Shown piece by piece: positions 1 to 6,070 of a stretch of DNA of 10,335 nucleotides; position 1 is the first letter of the stretch; every line of letters begins with the position of its first letter. Origin of the DNA: Alphaproteobacteria bacterium (GTDB taxonomy: Bacteria > Pseudomonadota > Alphaproteobacteria > Puniceispirillales > Puniceispirillaceae); assembly GCA_011525265.1 (NCBI GenBank), contig WTHV01000198.1, forward strand, positions 1 through 10,335, written 5' to 3'. Position numbers and translations under genes: made by a program. The notes below the pieces were generated by a model. It saw only the letters and a list, made by a program, of their open reading frames with translations. It searched no databases and was not told the origin of the DNA.

Positions 1-520
1 GCCACATAATCGATAGGAATTGCGCGATATCCTGCCAATGAGATGCTAGCTCTTTTGGCCAGAGTTGTGCCATATCCGCTATATCAAATTCAGCATTTTG
101 AACCTGATCAAGCAATTGAATTAGCGCGCGGCTCAACGCAAAGGCTTGCGCTTCTGAAGGGCGTTGACCACCAATGGGAAAGGATTGGACTTGGCGTGCA
201 ATCAAGCATAAGCGCCGCATAGCGGGTATAGCAGGTGGCAAGCCGCCATCTTCAATCGGCCAAAAAGCATGAGGGGTGAATGCATCATCATCAATGTCAC
301 CAATCGCATAAAGACGCGGCAGAATGAGGGCGCGCCCCTTGCTCTCTTGCAAAAAAGCCGCAGAAAGCGCACGCAACGCACGGCGTGTTGGCAGATAAAT
401 TTCTGCAACTGCCAACTCTTGTGGGCTTAACGTCTCAAGCAAGCCCTTCGCCAAATCAGTGGCAAAGGAACAGCCGGGCGGAATTGTATAAAAAGACGCG
501 CTATGCATGGCATCTATCAT
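1..520 (-). CDS. addB: AddB, double-strand break repair protein, N-terminal part (runs off left edge)
   Basis: Reading the minus strand from 520 to the left edge gives an open frame of 173 codons plus one base, with no stop. AddB pairs with AddA in a helicase-nuclease that resects double-strand breaks for RecA recombination. The alphaproteobacterial AddB family normally starts with a short leader, then a Y-T-I-P-P-G segment (here residues 11-16), an L-P-T-R-R-A segment (43-48), and a block like LPRL..IGDIDDD (68-79) followed by GGLPPAIP (92-99). All are visible. As in that branch, no Walker A motif is seen near the N-terminus. The C-terminal nuclease domain lies outside the window. ATG at 520 is the longest start; an in-frame ATG at 508 is a close alternative, and neither has a strong Shine-Dalgarno. 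It lies 66 bp after tsaE, probably in the same transcript; addA would be expected beyond the edge. The assignment is from recognised sequence pattern, not a search. Confidence 0.85.
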   Translation of the reverse strand, partial: MIDAMHSASFYTIPPGCSFATDLAKGLLETLSPQELAVAEIYLPTRRALRALSAAFLQESKGRALILPRLYAIGDIDDDAFTPHAFWPIEDGGLPPAIPAMRRLCLIARQVQSFPIGGQRPSEAQAFALSRALIQLLDQVQNAEFDIADMAQLWPKELASHWQDIAQFLSIMW

Positions 521-547
521 AGGGCGTTTTTACCATCAGCACCTATC

Positions 548-565
548 ATTTTTTCGCAAAAAAAT
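548..565. repeat. A/T-only inverted repeat between tsaE and addB
   Basis: Arms ATTTTTT (548-554) and AAAAAAT (559-565) are perfect reverse complements around a CGCA loop, in the 66-bp gap between tsaE and addB. It might act as a weak bidirectional stop or a bent-DNA element. It is all A/T in the stem, and neither role is shown. Confidence 0.35.
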
Positions 566-586
566 AACCGCCAAACAGCTTATTAC

Positions 587-1078
587 CTAGGCCGATATCT
601 CAAGCCCCACCTTAGCCAACTCTACAGAGAGCGCCGTGATAAATGCCTCTGGTGCAGAGAAGGAGAAGTGGCGGCTATCGCCCTCAGAAAACGCAATTTC
701 AATCATCACAGCATCTGACGGCCAATAGGCCCCCATCTTTGATGGCCATTCAATCAAATTAGCAGCCTCGTAAAAACTCTCTTCAACGCCAAGTTCAAAG
801 ACTTGTTCTGGTGCTTCAAGCCGGTAGAGATCCATATGCATGACTGACAGGCCATCTGCACTCTCATAGGTTTGAACAAGCGTGAAAGTGGGACTTGGCA
901 CATCAATATCTGTGCCAACCGCCGATTGGATCACAAAGCGTGAGAAGGCCGATTTGCCAACACCAAGCGGGCCGTCTAGCCCGATAACAAGGCCGGCGCG
1001 CAGCAGAGATGCAAAACAGCCTGCCAGAGTTTTTGTCTCTGACAGGCTGTTGCAAATAAGTGAGAGGTCTTGTTTCAA
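587..1078 (-). CDS. tsaE: TsaE, ATPase of the tRNA t6A synthesis complex
   Basis: 163 residues, normal for the family. TsaE is the cytoplasmic P-loop ATPase that works with TsaB and TsaD to place threonylcarbamoyl on adenosine 37 of ANN-decoding tRNAs; TsaC makes the activated threonylcarbamoyl donor. Visible motifs are the Walker A loop GPLGVGKS (36-43), the conserved P-S-P-T-F-T-L segment (61-67), H-M-D-L-Y-R-L (81-87) with the Walker B-like aspartate, and L-I-E-W-P (108-112). The start is a TTG codon at 1078, 15 bp after the ahcY stop. An AAAGG stretch about 10 bases upstream could be the ribosome binding site. No ATG or GTG occurs in frame until residue 80, which lies past the Walker A loop, so TTG is the only sensible start. 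Order ahcY-tsaE-addB implies co-transcription. The next gene is addB rather than the amgK-murU pair often found there. Confidence 0.93.
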   Translation of the reverse strand: MKQDLSLICNSLSETKTLAGCFASLLRAGLVIGLDGPLGVGKSAFSRFVIQSAVGTDIDVPSPTFTLVQTYESADGLSVMHMDLYRLEAPEQVFELGVEESFYEAANLIEWPSKMGAYWPSDAVMIEIAFSEGDSRHFSFSAPEAFITALSVELAKVGLEISA

Positions 1079-1093
1079 GTGAAACGCACCTTT

Positions 1094-2488
1094 TTAATAG
1101 CGATATTGCTCAGACTTAAACGGACCTTGCTGTTCCACACCAATATAGTCCGCCTGATCTTCACGCAATTGAGAGAGTGTTGCGCCAACCTTTGCCAAGT
1201 GCAAAGCGGCCACTTTTTCATCCAAATGACGTGGCAATGTATAGACTTGCTTGTCATATTTTGCGCCATCCTGCCAAAGTTCAATCTGTGCAAGCACCTG
1301 ATTGGTGAAAGAGGCTGACATCACAAATGACGGGTGACCCGTGGCACAACCAAGATTGACCAAACGCCCCTTAGCAAGCAGGATCATACGCTTGCCATCT
1401 GGGAATTCCACTTCGTCAACCTGTGGCTTTACTTCATGCCATTTCATGTTCGACAAAGAGGCAACCTGAATTTCATTATCAAAATGGCCAATGTTACAGA
1501 CAATGGCACGATCTTTCATCTCACGCATATGGTCGATGGTGATGACATCTTTGTTGCCTGTGGCTGTCACAAAAATATCAGCCTTTGGTGCGGCCTGTTC
1601 CATTGTGACAACTTCATAGCCTTCCATCGCGGCTTGCAAGGCGCAAATAGGGTCGACTTCTGTGACCATCACACGTGCACCACCTTGGCGAAGAGAGGCG
1701 GCAGACCCTTTGCCCACATCACCATAACCAGCGACAACAGCAACCTTACCAGCAAGCATCACATCTGTTGCACGGCGGATACCATCAACCAAAGATTCAC
1801 GGCAGCCATAAAGATTATCAAATTTTGATTTTGTGACTGAGTCATTCACGTTAATCGCAGGGAATGGCAATAGGCCTTTTTCAGCCAATTGATACAAACG
1901 CAAAACGCCCGTTGTTGTCTCTTCAGACACACCAACAATCGCATCACGTTGCATTGTGAACCAGCCAGGGCTAGAGGCAAGACGCTTTTCCATTTGTGCT
2001 TTAAGGTATTCTTCTTCCTCAGAAGCAGGATGTGTCAAAATTGCTTCACCAGCTTCAGCGCGCGCACCAAGCAGAATATACATGGTTGCATCACCGCCAT
2101 CATCAAGGATGATGTTCGTTGGCTTGCCATCTGGCCAATCAAATGTGCGATCGACATAAGCCCAGTATTCTTCGAGTGTCTCACCTTTTTTCGCAAAAAC
2201 AGGTATCCCTGAATCTGCGATAGCCGCCGCCGCCTGATCTTGAGTTGAGAAGATATTACATGATGACCAGCGTATATCAGCGCCAAGCTGTGATAATGTC
2301 TGGATCAGCACAGCTGTTTGAATTGTCATATGCAAACAACCTGTCAGGCGTGCACCTGCAAGAGGCTTTTGCCCCTTATATTCATCGCGCAAAGCCATAA
2401 GGCCAGGCATCTCGCTCTCAGCAATTGAAATCTCTTTATGACCCCAATCAGCAAGGCTGATATCATTAATGACATAATCTTGTGACAT
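1094..2488 (-). CDS. ahcY: S-adenosyl-L-homocysteine hydrolase (adenosylhomocysteinase)
   Basis: Cytoplasmic NAD+-dependent enzyme that splits S-adenosylhomocysteine, the inhibitory product of SAM-dependent methylation, into adenosine and homocysteine, feeding the methionine cycle. At 464 residues it is the usual proteobacterial length. Visible features are D-W-G-H-K-E (14-19), the substrate-site T-G-C-L-H-M-T (49-55), L-D-D-G-G-D (128-133), the catalytic K and D of T-K-S-K-F-D-N (219-225), the NAD-binding glycine loop GYGDVGKG (254-261), N-I-G-H-F-D (332-337) and G-H-P-S (384-387). The C-terminus ends K-S-E-Q-Y-R-Y, the cap that reaches into the partner's NAD site in the tetramer. The ATG at 2488 has AAGGA (2496-2500) seven bases upstream. 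The gene is preceded by a 157-bp structured leader and followed 15 bp later by tsaE. All key residues are present, so full activity is expected. Confidence 0.98.
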   Translation of the reverse strand: MSQDYVINDISLADWGHKEISIAESEMPGLMALRDEYKGQKPLAGARLTGCLHMTIQTAVLIQTLSQLGADIRWSSCNIFSTQDQAAAAIADSGIPVFAKKGETLEEYWAYVDRTFDWPDGKPTNIILDDGGDATMYILLGARAEAGEAILTHPASEEEEYLKAQMEKRLASSPGWFTMQRDAIVGVSEETTTGVLRLYQLAEKGLLPFPAINVNDSVTKSKFDNLYGCRESLVDGIRRATDVMLAGKVAVVAGYGDVGKGSAASLRQGGARVMVTEVDPICALQAAMEGYEVVTMEQAAPKADIFVTATGNKDVITIDHMREMKDRAIVCNIGHFDNEIQVASLSNMKWHEVKPQVDEVEFPDGKRMILLAKGRLVNLGCATGHPSFVMSASFTNQVLAQIELWQDGAKYDKQVYTLPRHLDEKVAALHLAKVGATLSQLREDQADYIGVEQQGPFKSEQYRY

Positions 2489-2645
2489 AATTTAATCCTT
2501 AAATCTGGCTGCAACCCTGCCCAAATGCATCTAGCAGCCGCGTATTTGCGCTTTTATAACAGAAAGCTGTTTTGATAAGAAGCCTTCTTTTCAGACCCCT
2601 CATACGAGGCGTCAATCATATGTGGTTTAGTCTGATATTCGCTTT
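2489..2645 (-). promoter_or_regulatory. ahcY leader region with four short inverted repeats
   Basis: This gap between the rapZ stop and the ahcY start holds four dyads. Reading towards ahcY: (1) 2594-2613, arms with a 3-bp outer and 4-bp inner stem, one mismatch and a 4-base loop; (2) 2577-2589, AAGAA/TTCTT with a 3-base loop; (3) 2558-2571, AACAG/CTGTT with a 4-base loop; (4) 2507-2512 with 2534-2539, GGCTGC/GCAGCC around a 21-base loop. Dyad 4 ends seven bases before the AAGGA ribosome binding site. None is followed on the minus strand by a U-run, so they do not look like ordinary terminators. The region may hold the ahcY promoter and an RNA control element. No known SAM or SAH riboswitch consensus was recognised. 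Confidence 0.4.
2553..2558 (-). promoter_or_regulatory. Candidate extended -10 box for ahcY
   Basis: On the minus strand the bases read TGT followed by TATAAA, matching an extended -10 (TGn-TATAAT) at five of six hexamer bases. No good -35 hexamer lies 16-19 bp upstream. Initiation would fall near 2546 and give a leader of about 58 bases that contains the GGCTGC/GCAGCC dyad. This is a pattern match only. Confidence 0.35.
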
Positions 2646-3506
2646 TTATAACTCGCGGTGCATCAGCATAGCCTCATGCCCTTCTGCCTTCACCCAATTC
2701 TCAAACGCAATCGCACTTGCAACAGACCGATGCTTGCCTCCGGTACAGCCAAAGGCGAATGTGACTTGCGGGCGTCCATCACGCATACAGCTTGCCAAGA
2801 TAGGCGCGCTCATCCCTATAAGATTTAGGAAAAATTGGTCAAAATGCTCATCTGCGGCAATAAAGGCGCGCACGCTCGCATCTTCACCTGTTTTGGCTCG
2901 TAAATCAGGTGACCAATGGGGATTGCGTAAAAACCGCATATCAAACACATAATCAGCGCCCTCTGGCACACCTTGCTTATAGGCAAAACTGATGATCTGC
3001 ACCTTAGCACTTTGCTCTTGCCTCATGCCAAGGCCGCCTAATAGCGCGCGCCGAAGCGCATTAGGAGAAAGCTTTGTTGAGTCAATGCGCACATCTGCTT
3101 GTGGCATAATCTCTGCCATACGCGCCTCATCAAGCGCTATCGCCTCTTCTAGCATATGGTCTTTTGCAATAGGGTGATGACGTCTGGTTGATTGAAAGCG
3201 CCGCAAAATTTCAAGCTGTGAGGCTGACAGATGTACGACTTTGAATGCCGCACCAAATTTTTGACGCATATTCTCAATCAGGCGATTCAAGGCCGTGACA
3301 TCAAACCCAGATGTTCTGGCATCCACACAAAAGGCCAAATCATGTCCTTCTGTCTCCACCTCAATCGCCACAAGCTGATCAACAAGGGCAAGTGGCATAT
3401 TATCAACTGAGACATAGCCTTCATCTTCCAAGATTTTCAGCGCCGTGGAATGACCAGCACCTGCTTGCCCAGAAATCAAAATAATGGAAGCTGTGGCTTC
3501 AGCCAT
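2646..3506 (-). CDS. rapZ: RapZ family nucleotide-binding protein (RNase adapter), with atypical Walker A
   Basis: 286 residues, close to the 284 of E. coli RapZ. In enterobacteria RapZ senses glucosamine-6-phosphate and delivers the small RNA GlmZ to RNase E; the role in Alphaproteobacteria is less clear. The N-terminal P-loop domain has the loop GQAGAGHS (13-20), then L-E-D-E-G-Y and V-D-N-M-P-L. The invariant-type lysine is His19 (codon CAT). R-R-H-H-P (108-112) follows. The C-terminal domain, which binds the sugar phosphate and RNA in E. coli, is well kept: S-F-A-Y-K-Q-G (173-179), D-Y-V-F-D-M-R-F-L-R-N-P-H-W (185-198) and G-C-T-G-G-K-H-R-S-V (253-262). ATG at 3506 has AAGGA about 12 bases upstream. 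It sits 52 bp after chvG, likely in the same transcript. The hprK and PTS genes that often accompany it are missing here. Confidence 0.95.
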   Translation of the reverse strand: MAEATASIILISGQAGAGHSTALKILEDEGYVSVDNMPLALVDQLVAIEVETEGHDLAFCVDARTSGFDVTALNRLIENMRQKFGAAFKVVHLSASQLEILRRFQSTRRHHPIAKDHMLEEAIALDEARMAEIMPQADVRIDSTKLSPNALRRALLGGLGMRQEQSAKVQIISFAYKQGVPEGADYVFDMRFLRNPHWSPDLRAKTGEDASVRAFIAADEHFDQFFLNLIGMSAPILASCMRDGRPQVTFAFGCTGGKHRSVASAIAFENWVKAEGHEAMLMHREL

Positions 3507-3558
3507 TGTCTTTTGTATCCTTACGCTTTTGCAGTGATCGCAACACCGACCCTATGCG

Positions 3559-5187
3559 TTAAATCGTATCACGAGATAGCGGCAAGCTTAAGCAAAAAGA
3601 CGCGCCCTTATGCTTTCGGTTTGTGGCTGTCACATCACCATTATGGGCGTGCGCAATTTGCCGAGAGATAGACAGGCCAAGGCCAGAATGATTGCCAAAG
3701 CCCTCATTTTCCGGACGCTCTGTATAGAAGCGATCAAAAATCGCATCAAGCTTTGCCTCTGGTATGCCCGGCCCCTCATCTGCTATCACAACATATAAAT
3801 GTGTTTTATCTCTTTTAAGGCTAATGGTGATTGTGCCATCTTGCGGGGAAAAGCTGACCGCATTTTGGATAAGATTATCTAGAATCTGTGCAATACGCCC
3901 ATGGAACATACGCACCATAAGAGGCGTCTCAGACTCAAAACCCTGCCATGAAATGCGCACATCTTTCACACGTTGCTTTGTCGCTATAACCCAATTTTCT
4001 AGGAATAAGGTAAAGTCACTTGCCTCTGGCAAAATACGATTAAGCTCAACATCAATGCGGCTTGCAAAAGAGATATCGGTGATAAGCCTATCAAGGCGCC
4101 CGACATCTGCCAGAATAATATCCATCAATTTGCGTTGCTGGGCAGGGTCTTCTATGCGAGAGACAGTCTCCACCGCTGAACGCAAAGAGGTTAGCGGGTT
4201 TTTCAATTCATGTGAGACATCTGCTGCAAACCCTGCCGTTGCTTGAATACGTCTTTGCAACTCACCTGTCATATCTGACAGGGCATGTGATAATTCCCCA
4301 ATTTCATCATTGCGATTGGGAAGCCGTGCCAAACTTGTGCCATCATGACTTTTGCGCAAGCTATCTGCCGCACGTGCTAATTTGGCAATCGGAGTTGTGA
4401 TAGAGCGGGCTAGATAAAAAGCGAGACCGATTGTCACAAGAGTAACAAATCCAAAAATCTGCAAGAAAACCCATTGCACTTCTTTAATTTCATTTTCAAT
4501 ATGGCCGCCGCTTGTCGTCAGCCATAACGCGCCTCTCACCATTCGAACATCTTGCACGGGCAATGTCACAGATAGAACCATTTGACGGCGTTGATTAAGG
4601 AACACATTGCGCCCCACCTCGCCACGTAACGCGTTGGCCACATCATCAAATTGTGAGGCTTGGCGCAACCTGCGATGCTTTATGACTTTGAGGGGCTTAT
4701 CATTATCTATGAGCGATGAGATATGGTTAAGCCAGCGCAATATACCCTGCTCAAATTGATCATGTATCTTTCGCTCACGCTTAATATCCAGCCGCACAAG
4801 ACCCGATGAGAGGCCATCACGCGCTGTATCAGCGGCTAATTTACCATCTGGCTGAAAAACCCTAGCACGCAATATCGAACCATAGCCCACAAGTGGCAAA
4901 AGCTGTTTCATCGTAACGGGTGAGAGATTGCGGCGTGGCTGAACAGGCTGAGGGCCTTCTATATCAACCTCTGCCAATGCAAGCGAGCGCGCAAGTACAA
5001 CCCCTTGACGCTCTAGCGCCTCTAACTCTGCCTTAATAAGAACATTCTTATATTGGCCAACTGAAAACAACCCCACCATAAATAGCACCAATGGCAAGAG
5101 CATAATGGCCAAGATACGTGCTGACAGGCGCGAGAAAAGACGCGGAAATGCTATTTTTGACGATAGGAACGAAAAACCGCGTCTCAT
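3559..5187 (-). CDS. chvG: ChvG-type membrane sensor histidine kinase
   Basis: 542-residue inner-membrane kinase, partner of the ChvI regulator encoded 8 bp upstream. In Alphaproteobacteria ChvG-ChvI (ExoS-ChvI, BvrS-BvrR) responds to acid or envelope stress and controls surface polysaccharide, envelope and host-interaction genes. Seen here: a basic N-terminus, membrane segment 1 (about 23-45), a periplasmic sensing region of roughly 190 residues, membrane segment 2 (about 239-260) and a HAMP linker (about 260-315). The phospho-acceptor box is A-D-V-S-H-E-L-K-N-P-L with His326. The ATPase domain has an N-box with Asn438 and Asn442, a G1 box D-E-G-P-G-I-P (470-476), an F-box with F-D-R-F-Y (484-488) and a G2 box G-L-G-L-S (502-506). 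All catalytic boxes are present. ATG at 5187 is the start; GAGGCG at the chvI end lies about 12 bases upstream. The ChvG name rests on gene order and ChvI identity, because periplasmic domains are variable. Confidence 0.92.
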   Translation of the reverse strand: MRRGFSFLSSKIAFPRLFSRLSARILAIMLLPLVLFMVGLFSVGQYKNVLIKAELEALERQGVVLARSLALAEVDIEGPQPVQPRRNLSPVTMKQLLPLVGYGSILRARVFQPDGKLAADTARDGLSSGLVRLDIKRERKIHDQFEQGILRWLNHISSLIDNDKPLKVIKHRRLRQASQFDDVANALRGEVGRNVFLNQRRQMVLSVTLPVQDVRMVRGALWLTTSGGHIENEIKEVQWVFLQIFGFVTLVTIGLAFYLARSITTPIAKLARAADSLRKSHDGTSLARLPNRNDEIGELSHALSDMTGELQRRIQATAGFAADVSHELKNPLTSLRSAVETVSRIEDPAQQRKLMDIILADVGRLDRLITDISFASRIDVELNRILPEASDFTLFLENWVIATKQRVKDVRISWQGFESETPLMVRMFHGRIAQILDNLIQNAVSFSPQDGTITISLKRDKTHLYVVIADEGPGIPEAKLDAIFDRFYTERPENEGFGNHSGLGLSISRQIAHAHNGDVTATNRKHKGASFCLSLPLSRDTI

Positions 5188-5195
5188 AAGTGTTG

Positions 5196-5900
5196 TTACG
5201 CCTCGCTATAATCTGTCTTATAGCGATAGCCAATGCCATATAATGTTTCAATTTGGTCAAAACTATCATCAACCAGCTTAAATTTCCGGCGCAATCTTTT
5301 GATGTGGCTATCGATGGTTCTATCATCTAGAAACACAGATTCTCCATAGGCAGAATCCATTAGCTGGTCACGATTTTTCACATGACCGGGGCGCGCAGCA
5401 AGCGAATGCAAAAGCAAGAATTCGGTGACTGTCAGCTTCACATCTTGGTCTTTCCATGTCACAAGGTGGCGATCAGGATCAAGCATCAAAGGCCCGTGAT
5501 GTATCGCCTTGGCAGACACCTCTTGATCATCAGCGCTAGACGCACGGCGTAAGACGGCTTGAATACGTGCCAAAAGCAAGCGTTGCGAGAAAGGCTTTGT
5601 GATATAATCATCAGCCCCAAGCCCAAGCCCAAGTGCCTCATCAAGCTCATCATCTTTACTGGTCAAGAAAATAACAGGTACGGCTGATTTCGTGCGCAAT
5701 TTCTCAAGCAATTCAGTGCCTGTCATACGCGGCATTTTAATATCAAGAACAGCCAAATCAACAGGACGGCGCATCAGCCCCTGCAAGGCTTGTTCACCAT
5801 CATTATAGGTGTCAATTTCATAGCCCTCTGCTTCAAGAGCCAAAGAGACAGATGTTAGAATATTTTGGTCATCATCAACCAAAGCCAATCGTTTCTTCAT
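5196..5900 (-). CDS. chvI: ChvI-type OmpR/PhoB-family response regulator
   Basis: 234-residue cytoplasmic transcription regulator, phosphorylated by ChvG. The receiver domain (about 3-118) has the acidic pocket V-D-D-D (8-11), the phosphorylated Asp53 in V-L-D-I-K-M-P-R, Thr80 in F-L-T-S-K-D-D and Lys102 in T-K-P-F-S-Q-R. The C-terminal winged helix (about 130-230) contains L-T-V-T-E-F-L-L-L, the recognition-helix segment around R-T-I-D-S-H-I-K-R-L-R-R-K-F and G-I-G-Y-R-Y. The N-terminus (N-I-L-T-S-V-S plus A-L-E-A-E-G-Y) and L-D-I-K-M-P-R-M-T-G are very close to what I know of ChvI proteins, more so than to PhoB or OmpR. ATG at 5900 follows a strong AAGGAG (5908-5913) with a 7-base spacer. 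It heads the chvI-chvG-rapZ group. The upstream neighbour is polA, not pckA as in many rhizobia. Promoter boxes were not clearly resolved in the 160 bp upstream. Confidence 0.95.
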   Translation of the reverse strand: MKKRLALVDDDQNILTSVSLALEAEGYEIDTYNDGEQALQGLMRRPVDLAVLDIKMPRMTGTELLEKLRTKSAVPVIFLTSKDDELDEALGLGLGADDYITKPFSQRLLLARIQAVLRRASSADDQEVSAKAIHHGPLMLDPDRHLVTWKDQDVKLTVTEFLLLHSLAARPGHVKNRDQLMDSAYGESVFLDDRTIDSHIKRLRRKFKLVDDSFDQIETLYGIGYRYKTDYSEA

Positions 5901-5992
5901 CTACTCACTCCTTCAAGATGTGCTACGCGATGCGCATTGCACCAACGCTGTTGATACCATCATTGAAACTAATATAAGCCTATGTGCAAATC

Positions 5993-6010
5993 ATGACCTA
6001 ATCTTGTCAT
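5993..6010. promoter_or_regulatory. Dyad upstream of chvI, possible operator
   Basis: ATGAC (5993-5997) and GTCAT (6006-6010) form a 5-bp inverted repeat with an 8-bp centre, about 95 bp upstream of the chvI start and next to the polA terminator. It could be a regulator site for chvI or a chance repeat. Nothing in the sequence identifies the binding protein. Confidence 0.25.
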
Positions 6011-6034
6011 AAAAAAGGCAGGCTTTGCTAGCCT
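6011..6034 (-). terminator. Weak intrinsic terminator after polA
   Basis: On the minus strand AGGCT and AGCCT (6030-6034 and 6020-6024) form a 5-bp stem with a 5-base loop. Three bases later a run of six T (6016-6011) follows. It lies about 27 bp past the polA stop and separates polA from the chvI promoter region. The stem is short and the U-run is offset by GCC, so efficiency is uncertain. Confidence 0.55.
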
Positions 6035-6070
6035 AATGCACAGCTGTTAATGCGCACCTATTAATGCGCG
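6029..6070. repeat. Three imperfect tandem copies of a 14-bp unit at the polA 3' end
   Basis: Three consecutive 14-base units (6029-6042, 6043-6056, 6057-6070) share the core TTAATGCGC or TAATGCAC at the same phase. The right-hand copy contains the polA stop codon and last codons. The left-hand copy runs into the terminator stem. Units 2 and 3 differ mainly in their first four bases. This looks like slippage-type duplication of the gene end. Confidence 0.6.

Noticed and set aside
202..408. A 68-codon minus-strand open frame near the left edge
   Set aside because: It overlaps the AddB frame on the same strand in another phase; the AddB frame has the family motifs and stays open across the region.
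518..550. A 10-codon mini-frame (ATG at 550) whose TGA overlaps the addB start
   Set aside because: The stop-start overlap is suggestive of a coupling leader peptide, but the frame is very short, has no clear ribosome binding site and could easily be chance.
503..718. A 71-codon plus-strand open frame over the tsaE-addB junction
   Set aside because: It covers the ends of two real genes on the other strand, with no motif and no ribosome binding site of note.
1334..1828. A 164-codon open frame on the plus strand, opposite ahcY
   Set aside because: It is fully antisense to a clearly conserved enzyme, has no recognisable motif and shows the Cys/His/Phe-rich composition of a shadow frame.
2489..2645. 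A known SAH or SAM-II riboswitch before ahcY
   Set aside because: I looked for the conserved GAGGAGCG-type core of the SAH element and the SAM-II pseudoknot bases and saw neither.
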